A stretch of DNA of 64,000 nucleotides from Bacillota bacterium (GCA_012837715.1 DUQR01000027.1:1-64000), one strand, 5' to 3'; shown: positions 1-9,437, counted from the stretch's first letter. Numbers and translations are program-made. Notes: generated by a model from the letters alone, not told the origin.

Positions 1-473
1 ATAGCCAGGTCAAAGCCAAACAAACGTATTTCATCTTTTTTTCGGGCAGCAAAATTATAAGAACAAATGACAACCTTTTTATTGTCAAACGGATTACGCC
101 CAATGCGGACATATTCGTTGTAATTTTTTGAATCAAGGATTTCATTATCAATACCAAACTTTTCTGTCAGTTCAAAACTCCATTGTTTTCGGAGGGCAGC
201 AGGACAAACAACAATTATCTTCCGCTTACCAATAGCCCAGTATTGGCACAGCACTAATCCGGCCTCTATGGTTTTTCCCAAACCAACCTCGTCGGCAAGA
301 ATAATGCCTTTGGAGAGCGGAGAACGAAACGCAAATAAAGCCGCCTCAATTTGGTGTGGATTTATATCAACAGCGGCATTTAATAATGATTGTGACAAAC
401 TGTCTATATTATCACCTATTGCTCTTTGCGCAAGAACACGTGCATAGTACATCGCATGATACCTTGTAATCAT
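1..473 (-). CDS. SNF2-family DEAD/DEAH helicase, N-terminal part (runs off the left edge)
   Basis: This frame is open from an ATG at 473 to the window edge and gives about 157 residues. A strong AAAGGAG ribosome site lies just upstream. Near residue 60 it reads ILADEVGLGKTIEAGL, the Walker A motif of SNF2/HepA-type helicases, followed by a motif Ia-like VVCPAALRKQW. The Q-motif-like segment PHQIEAALFAF precedes it. The protein should be an ATP-dependent DNA translocase. It starts 28 bases after the stop of a small XRE regulator and the two probably form one operon. G+C is near 35%, far below the rest of the window, which suggests transfer. Helicases paired with XRE regulators are common in phage-defence and restriction loci, but the rest of this locus is outside the window. 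Confidence 0.85.
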   Translation of the reverse strand, partial: MITRYHAMYYARVLAQRAIGDNIDSLSQSLLNAAVDINPHQIEAALFAFRSPLSKGIILADEVGLGKTIEAGLVLCQYWAIGKRKIIVVCPAALRKQWSFELTEKFGIDNEILDSKNYNEYVRIGRNPFDNKKVVICSYNFAARKKDEIRLFGFDLA

Positions 474-500
474 TGCTTCTCCTTTAGTTTTTAATCATTT

Positions 501-710
501 TTATTTATTATCTGGTATAAATTCCATAATATTACTTATATCACATTCCAAAGCCCTACATATTTTTTCTAATACTTCAGTATTCACATTTTCGTTTTTG
601 CCAAGCTTTGTTATTGTTGCAGAACTTATACCTGCAAGCTTTTGCAGGTCTTTTTTCTTCATATCTCTATCAATCAATAGTTTCCAAAGCTTTTTATAAC
701 TGATTGCCAT
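501..710 (-). CDS. Small XRE/Cro-C1 family HTH transcriptional regulator
   Basis: The 69-residue protein is essentially one helix-turn-helix domain. It has a segment KKKDLQKLAGISSATITKLG typical of Cro/C1 repressors, followed by an LEKICRALECDISNIMEF tail as in YozG-like regulators. I chose the ATG at 710 because AGGTG lies 6 bases upstream. A GTG at 719 would sit inside that ribosome site. It should bind DNA as a dimer, and a 6-2-6 inverted repeat lies between its -10 box and its start, so autoregulation is likely. It is cotranscribed with the helicase downstream. AT-rich codon use matches the helicase and not the genes to the right. Confidence 0.85.
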   Translation of the reverse strand: MAISYKKLWKLLIDRDMKKKDLQKLAGISSATITKLGKNENVNTEVLEKICRALECDISNIMEFIPDNK

Positions 711-723
711 GATAATCACCTAT

Positions 724-737
724 AGTTATTTATAACT
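724..737. promoter_or_regulatory. Candidate operator of the XRE regulator
   Basis: The perfect inverted repeat AGTTAT-TT-ATAACT lies between the -10 box and the ribosome site of the XRE gene. Cro/C1 regulators often repress their own promoter from such a site. Binding is inferred. Confidence 0.5.
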
Positions 738-739
738 GT

Positions 740-768
740 ATAATATCATTCGTTTCATAATAATGCAA
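740..768 (-). promoter_or_regulatory. Sigma-A-type promoter of the XRE-helicase operon
   Basis: On the minus strand a TTGCAT -35 box is separated by 17 bases from a TATTAT -10 box, about 30 bases ahead of the XRE start. Confidence 0.6.
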
Positions 769-1033
769 ATAAATTCTTTACATTCGCATGATTTTTAAAT
801 TGGATTTAAATAAATATTATTCTAAATACAATATCGACAGATTTTATAAAAAGTACATCCATTCTGGCTACTCAATCCTATGTAAAAATGGGCATTATCT
901 AATGTGTTAACTCAACCCCATCAATCTTGGGGGATTAAATATGAGTTTTCGACATGTTCCCATATACGCATTTTACCCTTTCTCTCGAGTAGACTAGTTG
1001 AATGTAAACGCGAAAAGCCAGTAATATCAAAGG
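769..1033. other. AT-rich intergenic stretch, island boundary
   Basis: I see no gene here. The left part is AT-rich like the island. A small hairpin with CCCCA/TGGGG arms lies at 915-931 but has no T tract. The change to normal base composition comes at about 1030, where rlmD ends, so this is the likely junction between island and core chromosome. Confidence 0.5.
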
Positions 1034-2416
1034 TTAAGGCTTTGACATCAATGTGACGCACTCCACATGGTACGTGTGGGGGAACATGTCCACCGGTTGA
1101 ATCTCTTTCACCTCATAACCCCGGTTAACCAGGAACTTCAGATCCCGCGCCAGCGTGCTCGGGTTACAGCTAACATAGACAATCCGGGGCACCTTTAGCT
1201 TCGCAAAGGTCTGGAGGACCCGCTCTTCACAACCGCTACGGGGCGGATCGACCACCGCCACGTCAAAATCAATCCCGATCCGCACCAGCTTGGGTAGGAC
1301 CTCTTCGGTGGCCCCCATCACAAAGACCACGTTATCAGCATTGTTCCGGATGGCATTCTCCTTGGCATCCTCGATCGCTTCGGGGATCACTTCTATTCCG
1401 TAGACTTCTTTCGCCTTACTAGCCATAAATAAGGTGAGGGTGCCGACACCACAGTAGGCATCAAGGACCCGCTCCTCTCCGGTCAATTGTGCATACTCTA
1501 AGGCCTTAGCGTACAAGATTTCGGTTTGGGCCGGGTTGACTTGGAAAAACGAATTGGCCGAGATTTTAAACTCCAGTTCCCCCAGGCGGTCAATAATTCC
1601 TTCTTCCCCGTATAAAACCTTGTTTTTCTCCCCTAACACCACATTGCCAGTGCTGGTATTGATATTCTGGACGACGCTCTTCAGGGCAGGAAAATCCGAA
1701 GCCAAGAGCCTCCCCAGTTCTTTTCCTTCGGGAAAATCCGGCCCGTTGGTGACTAAAACCACCATTGCCTCGCCGGACTCAAAACCGTTCTTGACCAAGA
1801 CATAACGGAGAAGACCCTGCCCGGTTCTTTCGTCGTAAATCGAGATCCCCATCCCTTGTACCAATTCCCGGATCCGGTTCATAATCCGGCTGTTTAAATC
1901 ATGTTGGATCAAACATTCCCGGGTATCAACCACATTATGGGTCCCTTGCTGGTAGCAACCAATCACTACTTTCCCCTGTTCATCAAGGGCAAAGGGATAC
2001 TGGACTTTATTCCGGTAGCGCCACGGCTCGGGCATGCCGATTACCGGGTGGACCGTAATCTCCTTTAATCCACCCAGCCGCTCCATCACCTCGATTACCC
2101 GCCGACGCTTAAATTCCAATTGGCCGGGATAATCCAGATGCAAAAGCTGGCAACCGCCACATTGGGCATAAAGACTACAACCCGGCGCCACCCGGTGGGG
2201 TGACGCCCGAAGCACCTCTATGAGCTCCCCTCGGGCATAATTCTTCTTCACCAACTCGATTCTGGTCCGCACCGTCTCCCCATCCAGGCAATTGGGTACA
2301 AAGACGGTAAAACCCTGAAAACGCCCAACCCCCTCGCCTTGGGTCGCGTAGCCGTTAATCTCCACGGTTATTTCGTCCCCTACTTTAACCGGAACCTGTT
2401 CTGTATTGATCATCAT
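1034..2416 (-). CDS. rlmD: 23S rRNA (uracil-C5)-methyltransferase, RumA/RlmD family
   Basis: The enzyme transfers methyl from SAM to C5 of a uridine in 23S rRNA. An N-terminal TRAM domain (EITVEINGYATQGEGVGR) comes first. An iron-sulfur cluster motif CSLYAQCGGC follows, with a fourth cysteine in TRECL. The C-terminal Rossmann domain has DAYCGVGTLTL, VDPPRSGC and the catalytic-cysteine loop VSCNPSTLARD. I chose the ATG-ATG pair at 2416/2413, 4 to 7 bases after GGAGGGG. The longer open frame to 2581 has no ribosome site and adds a basic stretch foreign to the family. The resulting 460 residues fit. RlmC, RlmD and RlmCD specificities cannot be told apart here. Confidence 0.93.
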   Translation of the reverse strand: MMINTEQVPVKVGDEITVEINGYATQGEGVGRFQGFTVFVPNCLDGETVRTRIELVKKNYARGELIEVLRASPHRVAPGCSLYAQCGGCQLLHLDYPGQLEFKRRRVIEVMERLGGLKEITVHPVIGMPEPWRYRNKVQYPFALDEQGKVVIGCYQQGTHNVVDTRECLIQHDLNSRIMNRIRELVQGMGISIYDERTGQGLLRYVLVKNGFESGEAMVVLVTNGPDFPEGKELGRLLASDFPALKSVVQNINTSTGNVVLGEKNKVLYGEEGIIDRLGELEFKISANSFFQVNPAQTEILYAKALEYAQLTGEERVLDAYCGVGTLTLFMASKAKEVYGIEVIPEAIEDAKENAIRNNADNVVFVMGATEEVLPKLVRIGIDFDVAVVDPPRSGCEERVLQTFAKLKVPRIVYVSCNPSTLARDLKFLVNRGYEVKEIQPVDMFPHTYHVECVTLMSKP

Positions 2417-2613
2417 GACCCCTCCAACCCCTAATCTAAACCGGGACAACAGTCTATAGATAAAGATTATCATAAATTTGGAGGAAAGAAAACGGGAAAC
2501 CCGTTTGGCAAAATTATCGCTGTATTTTATGGCCGCGGAAGGGTTCCTCCTTTCCCTGCGGAATAAAAAATGATAAGACATAAATTTTACAACCTATAAC
2601 CGGGGGTGTTGAT

Positions 2614-3207
2614 ATGTCCCAGGAAATAATCGCCCAACTGGATGCTCTGGAGAAAGAAGTATTAACCTGCCGACGGTGCGGATTACGGGCCGGTTGCCAA
2701 CAGGTGGTCTTCGGTGAAGGCCGCCCCGGACTATTGGTCATCGGGGAAGGACCGGGCGCCGACGAGGACCGGCTGGGGCGCCCCTTTGTCGGGGCTGCTG
2801 GCCAGTTGCTCGATAAAATACTGGCCGCCGGGGGGTTCGACCGAAAGACCAATGCCTACATTGCCAATGTGGTGAAATGCCGCCCACCCGCCAACCGGAT
2901 CCCCACCGCGCAGGAGTGCGCGACCTGTCTACCCCATTTAGAGGCACAGATGAAAATCCTCAAGCCCAAAATTGTTCTTTTGTTGGGAGCCACCGCCTTA
3001 CACGCCGTTTTGCAATCTCCCCATGGGATCACCCGTGCCCGGGGAACTTGGCAGGAAAGAGACGGCATCTACTATATGCCCACTTTTCACCCAGCGGCTT
3101 TGTTACGGGACCCCCGCCGAAAAGTTGAAGTTTGGCAGGATATCCAAAAGCTGGTCGCTAAATACCGGGAAATAGTTGATCCGGACCATGCCTCTCCTTT
3201 TTGTTGA
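2614..3207 (+). CDS. Family 4 uracil-DNA glycosylase (iron-sulfur type)
   Basis: This 197-residue protein removes uracil from DNA in base excision repair. It has the family 4 signatures GEGPGADEDRLGRPFVGAAG near residue 45 and the C-terminal active-site motif HPAALLRDP. Four cysteines fit the [4Fe-4S] cluster: CRRC near residue 14 and a later pair in KCRPP and ECATC. Length is normal. A GGGGGTG ribosome site precedes the ATG. It is one of the few plus-strand genes in the left half and is divergent from rlmD. It ends shortly before the promoter of the zinc-ribbon gene. Confidence 0.95.
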   Translation: MSQEIIAQLDALEKEVLTCRRCGLRAGCQQVVFGEGRPGLLVIGEGPGADEDRLGRPFVGAAGQLLDKILAAGGFDRKTNAYIANVVKCRPPANRIPTAQECATCLPHLEAQMKILKPKIVLLLGATALHAVLQSPHGITRARGTWQERDGIYYMPTFHPAALLRDPRRKVEVWQDIQKLVAKYREIVDPDHASPFC

Positions 3208-3245
3208 TTATCACCGGAAATGTTGCTTTCATGGTCGGTTAACGC

Positions 3246-3274
3246 TTTACATTTTTCCCGTCAAGTGTTATACT
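3246..3274 (+). promoter_or_regulatory. Sigma-A promoter of the zinc-ribbon gene
   Basis: TTTACA and TATACT are separated by exactly 17 bases, and the start codon at 3406 lies about 130 bases downstream. The long leader of this transcript holds no obvious structure. Confidence 0.75.
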
Positions 3275-3405
3275 ACAAGTGCGCCAGAAAAAGTTTAGTG
3301 ATTACATTATTTCCCTTCTCATTGTTTATTGCTCCTAGTCAGGGAAATTAAGTGTTTTGTCCTAAACCGTTCCGGGCAATAAAAATGAGGAGGATTCCAA
3401 TTTTA

Positions 3406-3696
3406 ATGTACCAAGACAAAACCCTAGTCTGCCGCGATTGTGGTGCGGAGTTTGTGTTTTCCGCTTCTGAACAAGAGTTCTACGCGGAAAAAGGATTTAC
3501 CAATGAGCCAGGCCGTTGTCCTACGTGCCGCGCCGAGCGGAAGCAAAGAAACAGTGGTGGACGCTTCGGTTCCCGCGAAATGCACGAAGCGGTCTGTGCC
3601 GACTGTGGCACTACCACTCAAGTGCCCTTTAAACCCAGTGGTGACCGGCCCGTCTATTGCCGTGATTGTTACGCGCAGCGCCGAGAAAGATATTAA
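3406..3696 (+). CDS. Small double zinc-ribbon protein
   Basis: The 96-residue product opens with MYQDKTLVCRDCGAEF, a start seen in a conserved family of bacterial zinc-ribbon proteins, so I use the ATG at 3406 although AGGAGG lies 12 bases away. Two zinc ribbons are visible. The first is CRDC paired with CPTC, with the conserved stretch SEQEFYAEKGFTNEP between them. The second is CADC paired with CRDC. The molecular role of the family is not known; a nucleic-acid-binding or regulatory role is a guess from the fold. The gene has its own promoter and terminator and so is monocistronic. Confidence 0.85.
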   Translation: MYQDKTLVCRDCGAEFVFSASEQEFYAEKGFTNEPGRCPTCRAERKQRNSGGRFGSREMHEAVCADCGTTTQVPFKPSGDRPVYCRDCYAQRRERY

Positions 3697-3722
3697 TTAG
3701 CTTTCCAACCACCAGAAAAACA

Positions 3723-3752
3723 AACTCCTTCACGTCCGTGAAGGAGTTTTTT
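3723..3752 (+). terminator. Rho-independent terminator of the zinc-ribbon gene
   Basis: An 11-bp perfect stem (AACTCCTTCAC with GTGAAGGAGTT) with a 4-base loop is followed by a T run. It also lies at the 3' end of the convergent DUF368 gene. Confidence 0.92.
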
Positions 3753-3778
3753 GTACTTAATTGAACTGGCTGCAGCTC

Positions 3779-4612
3779 TTACGATTTGGTTTTTAAACGC
3801 ATCAAGGCAAAACTAAGGGCCGCACTGGCCATCAGCAACATTAGATCCAGGATCAACGGAAGACCTTCCCGAAAGCCGGGAAAGATCATTACCATCGAAC
3901 CAAGAAGGAACCCCATGACCCCATAATAAGCAAAACCCCGGTAGCGTTGGAAAAGGAGATCCACCAGCTTCAGCAGGAGCAAAGCGGTGATCCCGAACCC
4001 GACCGCCATGATGGTTAGCACGTATAGATCAAACCCGGTAAAAGCCGCCAGCAATCGCTCGTAAACGCCGAGGTACATCAGGATTAAAGAGGAACTGATC
4101 CCTGGAATAATCGTCCCAAAGGCCAGAATGGCGCCCCCGAGCACAGCGGTAGCCCCATCGAGTTCCCCGGTAAGGCTTTGCTGTGGAGACGAACGTAGCA
4201 GTGAACCGGTGCTCAGCACAAGACCAAAGGCGATTACTACCGCCCATAAAAAACTTTTCCGAAAACCCCGGCGGTTGGCTTCTTTAAATAAAGCAGGAAT
4301 ACTCCCGGCCACCAAACCTAAGAAAATATAGATTACCTGAAATTTCGCGATGGAGATCAACCTTTCCATCACTCGGCTAAAGACCAAAACCCCGATCCCG
4401 GCGCCAAACCCTAGCGGGAAGAGAAAAACAATACTCTTCCGGTATTCCTTTGGGAAATTAACCAGGGCATGCACCACCGGTTCATAAAGACCGGCCGCGG
4501 CGGCAATAACCCCCGCGCTAAGGCCGGGCGTAATTGCGGCCACCCCGATTGCTAACCCGATCAAAATTTTTTTGATAAAATCTTTGTACAACCCGCGCTC
4601 TCTTCTCTCCAT
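3779..4612 (-). CDS. DUF368 family membrane protein, likely polyprenyl-phosphate transporter (PopT-like)
   Basis: The 277-residue protein has about eight hydrophobic helices. Both repeat signatures of DUF368 are visible: ITPGLSAGVIAAAAGLYE near residue 25 and TIIPGISSSLILMYLGVYE in the second half. Members of this family (PopT) return undecaprenyl phosphate across the cytoplasmic membrane for wall synthesis, so that function is likely here by family. It is convergent with the zinc-ribbon gene and follows uxaC, from which a terminator separates it. An independent promoter is therefore expected. Confidence 0.87.
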   Translation of the reverse strand: MERRERGLYKDFIKKILIGLAIGVAAITPGLSAGVIAAAAGLYEPVVHALVNFPKEYRKSIVFLFPLGFGAGIGVLVFSRVMERLISIAKFQVIYIFLGLVAGSIPALFKEANRRGFRKSFLWAVVIAFGLVLSTGSLLRSSPQQSLTGELDGATAVLGGAILAFGTIIPGISSSLILMYLGVYERLLAAFTGFDLYVLTIMAVGFGITALLLLKLVDLLFQRYRGFAYYGVMGFLLGSMVMIFPGFREGLPLILDLMLLMASAALSFALMRLKTKS

Positions 4613-4710
4613 GTTTCTTCCACCTTATTTAATCCCTTCATCCGGCTACAAAGAGATAGACCGTCACCTTTTGTTCTTAATTATACCAGACCTTGATCAA
4701 AATATCTTAC

Positions 4711-4747
4711 TAAAAACTGAAGAAGCAAGTGTGGATCCTTGCTTCTT
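4711..4747 (-). terminator. Rho-independent terminator of uxaC
   Basis: On the minus strand AAGAAGCAAG pairs with CTTGCTTCTT across an 8-base loop and is followed by CAGTTTTTA. It lies 35 bases past the uxaC stop. Confidence 0.85.
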
Positions 4748-4781
4748 ATTTGCTTTCAGCTCCTTTTTCTCCCAAACTGCC

Positions 4782-6206
4782 TCATCCAAAGACTATACCC
4801 TTAGCCCTCAGCCCAAAATAGCGTTCGGCGTTTTTGTAACAGATATCCTCGACCATGCCACCCAGGAGGTTAAGATCGGCCGGGGCTTCGCCACGTTCAA
4901 CCCACTCTCCCAGGAGATTACAGAGGATCCGCCGGAAATATTCATGCCGGGTGTAAGATAGGAAACTACGGGAATCGGTTAGCATCCCCACAAATTGACT
5001 TAAAAGGCCGATATTTGCCAGCGCTACCATCTGCCGGATCATCCCGTCAATTTGGTCGTTAAACCACCAGCCCGAACCGAGCTGCATTTTACCGGGGATC
5101 CCCCCTCCTTGGAAGGAACCGGCTATGGTGGCCAGCAACTCGTTGTCCCGCGGGTTCAAGGAATAGAAAATGGTCTTCGGCAATTCATTAGTGAGGTCCA
5201 ATTGATCCAGAAACTTAATTAATGCTTCGGCGATGGGATAATCCGCCATGGCGTCAAAACCAGTGTTAGCGCCGAGTAGTTTAAACATCCGTGTGCTGTT
5301 GTTTCGGATCGTATTTAGATGCAACTGCATGACCCAACCTTTAGCCGCGTAGGCCCGGCCAAAAAAGAGTAATACTTTAGTCTTATATTTGGCGATCTCC
5401 TCCGAATTCAAATGCTCTCCGCGGAGCGCCTTCTGGAAGATAACCTCCACTTCCTGGTCGGTTCCTTCCTGGTAAACAATGGGCTCTAAGGCATGATCCG
5501 AAACGCAACAGCCCATATCATGGAAAAAGTCAATTCTCTGCTGTAAAGCGGTCTTAAAATCCGCAAAGGTGGTAATCGCCATACCGCTAACGGCGGCTAA
5601 TTTGGCAACCCACTGGTTAAAACCAGGCCTTTCTATATAATAACCTTGATCTGGACGAAAAGTCGGGAGCACTTTTACTTTAAAACCAGGATCCTTGGCC
5701 AAAACCGCATGATCCTCCAAAGAAGCGGTGGGATCATCGGTGGTGCAGAGCGCCGTCACGTTTGAACGTTCAATTAACCCCCGGGCACGGAACTCATCCT
5801 GTTTTAAGAGCCCGTTGCAATGGCGCCAGATCTCTTCCGCCGTCTCTGGAGTAAGCAGTTGATCGACACCAAAATATCGCTTCAGTTCTAAATGGGTCCA
5901 ATGGAAAAGGGGGTTACCGATGCAGTTCGGCATGGTCTCTGCCCATTTCGCAAACTTCTCGCCATCGCTGGCCGAACCGGTTATATATTTCTCCTCAATG
6001 CCGTTCGCCCGCATCGCCCGCCATTTATAGTGGTCCCCACCAAGCCATAGTTCGGTAATGTTCCGGTATTGTTTATTCTCCGCAATTTCTTTCGGATTAA
6101 GATGACAATGATAATCAAAGATCGGCATGTTCGCGGCATATCCGTGATAAAGCTCTTTTCCTACTTGGTTGGTGAGTAAAAAATCGTCATGGATAAAGGA
6201 TTTCAT
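4782..6206 (-). CDS. uxaC: Glucuronate (uronate) isomerase
   Basis: UxaC interconverts D-glucuronate and D-fructuronate, and D-galacturonate and D-tagaturonate, the first step of hexuronate breakdown. The 474-residue length is normal. Family stretches include DYHCHLNPKEIAENKQY (metal-binding HxH near residue 32), WLGGDHYKWRAMRANGI and TDDPTASL. GGGGA precedes the ATG. It stands alone here: no uxuA, uxuB, kdgK or sugar transporter is adjacent, so the rest of the pathway must lie elsewhere. Presence of the gene suggests growth on pectin or glucuronoxylan breakdown products, which is inference. Confidence 0.96.
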   Translation of the reverse strand: MKSFIHDDFLLTNQVGKELYHGYAANMPIFDYHCHLNPKEIAENKQYRNITELWLGGDHYKWRAMRANGIEEKYITGSASDGEKFAKWAETMPNCIGNPLFHWTHLELKRYFGVDQLLTPETAEEIWRHCNGLLKQDEFRARGLIERSNVTALCTTDDPTASLEDHAVLAKDPGFKVKVLPTFRPDQGYYIERPGFNQWVAKLAAVSGMAITTFADFKTALQQRIDFFHDMGCCVSDHALEPIVYQEGTDQEVEVIFQKALRGEHLNSEEIAKYKTKVLLFFGRAYAAKGWVMQLHLNTIRNNSTRMFKLLGANTGFDAMADYPIAEALIKFLDQLDLTNELPKTIFYSLNPRDNELLATIAGSFQGGGIPGKMQLGSGWWFNDQIDGMIRQMVALANIGLLSQFVGMLTDSRSFLSYTRHEYFRRILCNLLGEWVERGEAPADLNLLGGMVEDICYKNAERYFGLRAKGIVFG

Positions 6207-6382
6207 TACAAGTCCCCCATCATTCGTTTTCCCCTTATTTAATGGGAATCCGGTTTTTCCCGGCGTTCCGGTAAATAAGTAACCGACGGTTGCTGCTTGC
6301 TAAGTCCTTCTTTCCCTGGTCAATCCGGGCTGTGCCTTCCATATGCCCAATCCGGTCCATAACCGGACCACGGTTCCTCCTT

Positions 6383-8923
6383 TTATTCTTCTTCTTTCCT
6401 TTCTTCTTCGCTCTCCCCCGGCTCTTCTTCTTTTAAGCTTTCTTCTCCTCCGCTTTCCCCTCGCTCAGCGTTCGCTTCCCATCCGTCAACTACCCTTGCT
6501 TCTACTTCTGTTTCCATCCGGAGTCCTGCTTCAGCGGTTTCTTCCGCTTCAGTCGCCGCCTCCTTTTCTCCTTCAGCTCCGTCTTCCCCTGCTTCCTCCT
6601 GCCCGGCGGCCACTTTTTCTTCTTCCCCTGCTTCCGTCCAGAATTCTACTTCAGCGGTCTCTTCCGCTTCAATCGCCGCCTCCTCTTCTCCTTCAGTTCC
6701 ATCTTCCCCATCTGCTTTTATGCCTTTAGCTCCCTGGTCAGCGCCGACTCCCACCCCGACCCGGCTTTGGGCTTCTCTCCCTGTCTCCTTTTTCTCTTCG
6801 AAGACAAAATGGCTAATGGTTTCAACCAACAAGTCGGCCATCTGGTGTAATGCTTCCGCCGCATTTCTAGTCGTTTCGGCCATCCCGGTCTGCTGTTCGG
6901 ACGAAGCGGAAACCTCTTCGGCAAAGGCGGCTGTTTCCTCGGAAATCGCGCTAATATTGATAATCGCCTTGATGGTCTGCTCTTTAAAGTCGTTGATGGA
7001 GCTGATATTTTCGGTCATGACACTCATTTGCTTGACCACATTATCCATGGCCACCACCACCTGTTCTAAGGCTCCCCTGGTCATGGTGACGGCCGAGTTT
7101 TGCTCATCAACTACCTTATAAACTTCTTCAGCGGTCACTTTCGATACCTTGGTGTGACCTTCAATCGTTTTTAGAATCCCTTCAATCATCCGCACGGCCT
7201 CTTGGGTCTGGGCGGCTAGTTTATTTACTTCATTAGCCACAACAGCAAAACCCCGTCCCGCTTCCCCGGCGCGGGCGGCCTCGATGGCCGCGTTCAAGGC
7301 GAGGAGATTGGTCTGTTCGGCAATATTCGTAATCACCTCGGTAATTTTACTAATCTGCCGGGCACTGGTATCCAACTGATCAATATTTCCCACAATCGTT
7401 TGGGTAATCTCCTCCGCCAATTTTGCCTTCTCAATTAATCCTTTAATCGCTTCTTGGGTATTCACACTTAACGACCGGGTTGAACTGGTAATCCTCTTAA
7501 CTTCACCGGTTTTACCGATCGTGTCGTCAATTAGCGAAGCCAAATCCGCCATCAGTTTGGAAGCCTTTTCCGCTTCGGTTGTTTGTTCCATCGTCCCCTT
7601 ACTAATCTCAGTCATGGCAGCAGCCACATGGTGAGCCGCTTCCACCGTCTGCACCGAATTACTTTCCATAATGCCGGATCGGTCCTTCACATCACTAATG
7701 GCTTCTTTAGTCGCTACCAGTAAAGCGGCGACCCTTTCCACCATCCTGTTGAAGCCTTTGGCGAGCAGGCCCAGTTCATCTTCGGTTTCTACATCCACTC
7801 GAACTGTCAAATCCCCTTCTTCCATTCTCCCCATCCCGCGCACTACCTTATCTAGGGCATCGGAGATGGTAATGGAAACATACAGCGAGATCAAAACGGC
7901 GATTATCCCCGCCACTACCACTAAAACCGCGGTAATCAGCCCCACCATCCGCGTCTCTCGATACAGGTAGGATGTGGGCGCGATTCCCAACAGATACCAG
8001 TTCTGTCCGAATTCTTTAACGGTAATTTGCACATGTTCACCGGCCAGCACATCATTAAAACTGGGAGCCAACTCTTCCCCTTCCATCAAAGCCCGGAGAT
8101 GTTTCTTCGTTTTTAATAAATCAAAAACGTTCTGGTTAATCTGGTCTTTATACGGACTGGAAACAATCAGGCCTTCTTGATCGATTAACATCGTATAACT
8201 GACCGATATTTTCTCTTCCGTAACCCCGCCAATGCTATAGAAATATTCGTTTAAATATTGATCAATGCTCGCTTCAGCAATGAAGAAAAAGACATTCCCC
8301 AAAACTTCCCCCGTCCTGGGGTTACGAATCATTCTGCCCATGACGAGCAGATATTCTTCCCGGGTCGTACTGGCCTTTATCGGTGAAAACCAAACTATAC
8401 GGCCTTGGGCTTTCGAGACTGTCTCGTTGGACTCGGCTTCTGGAAAAACTGTGGTAAAGAGGTCTGTAAATCTCTTCCCGACATTGATGGTGGCCCCTTC
8501 CGTACTAGTAAACCTCACCGTCACCAGGTTTTTATCGCCCTGACATAAACTGGTGAGGTAATTTTCCAGTTCTTTCATGGCAACAAAACGTTCATAATCA
8601 TCGGCCGTGCCTATATTGATAAACAGCTGGTTAATATCATTTACCGCCATAAAATTATAAGACAGATCCTCATATTTTTTGATCACCAACTCCATATGTT
8701 GCTTACTCTTGGTCAGACTGTCAATGGAATAGTCGGTAATTTTATTCTTAATCGCTTGACGGGAAGTAGAATAGACAATTGAACCAATGATGAGGATTGG
8801 TCCTAAAGAGACCAACAGAAAGAAGAAGATTAGTTTGCGTCTGAAAGAAACGTGTCGTATAATGCGGCCAAATAATCGATCCACAAGCACAAAGATCCAT
8901 TTGATCCGTCCAAACTGCTCCAT
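6383..8923 (-). CDS. Methyl-accepting chemotaxis protein with acidic repeat tail
   Basis: This 846-residue transducer has a transmembrane helix near residues 30-50 and a long extracellular sensor that looks like a Cache domain (about 55-325). A second transmembrane helix lies near 335-360, followed by a HAMP domain. The cytoplasmic signalling domain contains the hairpin tip [21 protein letters not shown]. After the usual end of such proteins (near residue 690) comes about 150 residues of glutamate- and alanine-rich sequence. It contains an internal 40-residue repeat (AEETAE units) and ends in EEERKEEE. No CheW/CheR-binding pentapeptide is visible at the C-terminus. The ligand is unknown. A family I repeat lies directly upstream of its start. 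Confidence 0.93.
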   Translation of the reverse strand: MEQFGRIKWIFVLVDRLFGRIIRHVSFRRKLIFFFLLVSLGPILIIGSIVYSTSRQAIKNKITDYSIDSLTKSKQHMELVIKKYEDLSYNFMAVNDINQLFINIGTADDYERFVAMKELENYLTSLCQGDKNLVTVRFTSTEGATINVGKRFTDLFTTVFPEAESNETVSKAQGRIVWFSPIKASTTREEYLLVMGRMIRNPRTGEVLGNVFFFIAEASIDQYLNEYFYSIGGVTEEKISVSYTMLIDQEGLIVSSPYKDQINQNVFDLLKTKKHLRALMEGEELAPSFNDVLAGEHVQITVKEFGQNWYLLGIAPTSYLYRETRMVGLITAVLVVVAGIIAVLISLYVSITISDALDKVVRGMGRMEEGDLTVRVDVETEDELGLLAKGFNRMVERVAALLVATKEAISDVKDRSGIMESNSVQTVEAAHHVAAAMTEISKGTMEQTTEAEKASKLMADLASLIDDTIGKTGEVKRITSSTRSLSVNTQEAIKGLIEKAKLAEEITQTIVGNIDQLDTSARQISKITEVITNIAEQTNLLALNAAIEAARAGEAGRGFAVVANEVNKLAAQTQEAVRMIEGILKTIEGHTKVSKVTAEEVYKVVDEQNSAVTMTRGALEQVVVAMDNVVKQMSVMTENISSINDFKEQTIKAIINISAISEETAAFAEEVSASSEQQTGMAETTRNAAEALHQMADLLVETISHFVFEEKKETGREAQSRVGVGVGADQGAKGIKADGEDGTEGEEEAAIEAEETAEVEFWTEAGEEEKVAAGQEEAGEDGAEGEKEAATEAEETAEAGLRMETEVEARVVDGWEANAERGESGGEESLKEEEPGESEEERKEEE
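6509..6713. repeat. In-frame 120-bp tandem duplication inside the chemoreceptor tail
   Basis: The stretch CTTCAGCGGT(T/C)TCTTCCGC and its surroundings occur at about 6529 and again at about 6649. The exact 120-base offset preserves the frame and yields a 40-residue protein repeat. Confidence 0.8.
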
Positions 8924-9437
8924 TACTCACACCTCACATTTATCTTATTTAATAAATACATCTTGCCGTTCGTGGGAACGATTGCCTTTATCCGCCTTTA
9001 ACCAGCCGGGCCGGATGGTGTTCTCCGTATGACTAGATTTCCTAGCAAAGTATTCCTCGTGAAGCGGAGGTTGAAAACGGGTCAAGTAATCTGGAGGTCA
9101 CAAACAGCCAGTTAAGAAGGGGAAGTGGGAGATGAGAGGTGGGAAGTAGAATGATTCTGTCCTAATCATACTTTAATTTTCGCTAAGATCTCCCTTCTTA
9201 AGCGGCTGCCCGCTTTCAAACGGAGCTGAGCTCTAGAATACGCCAAGAAATTCACCGGAAGAAGGAAAAACCCTTTGGTTCCGGCAGAGACTGTCGCTAC
9301 CATTTTTTTATCTTCATCTTACAGCTATATATTATTAACATCGGTATAATAACAAGAGAAAATAATACTAAATTCGACAGGAAAGAACAATCGTTGGGAT
9401 AGAGATGGAAAAGAGGAAGCATGGGGTATGGTTAAAG
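8924..9437. other. Long intergenic region between rsuA and the chemoreceptor gene
   Basis: No convincing gene is seen in 514 bases. Most of it (about 8960-9290) is a member of repeat family I. The right part (9300-9400) is AT-rich with several -10-like sequences on the minus strand and probably holds the chemoreceptor promoter. That would give a leader of 300 bases or more. Confidence 0.6.
8960..9290 (-). repeat. Interspersed repeat family I, copy A (upstream of the chemoreceptor gene)
   Basis: Read on the minus strand it shares CTTCTTCCGGTGAATTTCTT with copy B near 18690. It also shares CCGGCCCGGCTGG followed by AAAGGCGGATAAAGGCAATC with copies B and C. A part around 9040-9085 matches copy C (CTCCG and CGGAG arms). 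It ends about 40 bases before the start codon. Confidence 0.6.

Noticed and set aside
915-931. CCCCA/TGGGG hairpin as a terminator
   Set aside because: The stem is only 5 bp and no T run follows on either strand.
6509-6713. Repeats in the chemoreceptor tail as a CRISPR array
   Set aside because: There are only two long imperfect direct repeats inside an open reading frame, without spacers of constant length or cas genes.
8960-9290. Possible c-di-AMP (ydaO) or T-box riboswitch upstream of the chemoreceptor gene
   Set aside because: GGAACC and GGTGAATTTC resemble short parts of the c-di-AMP riboswitch, but the other conserved blocks and helices are missing, and no T-box sequence is present. 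I therefore report it only as a repeat.
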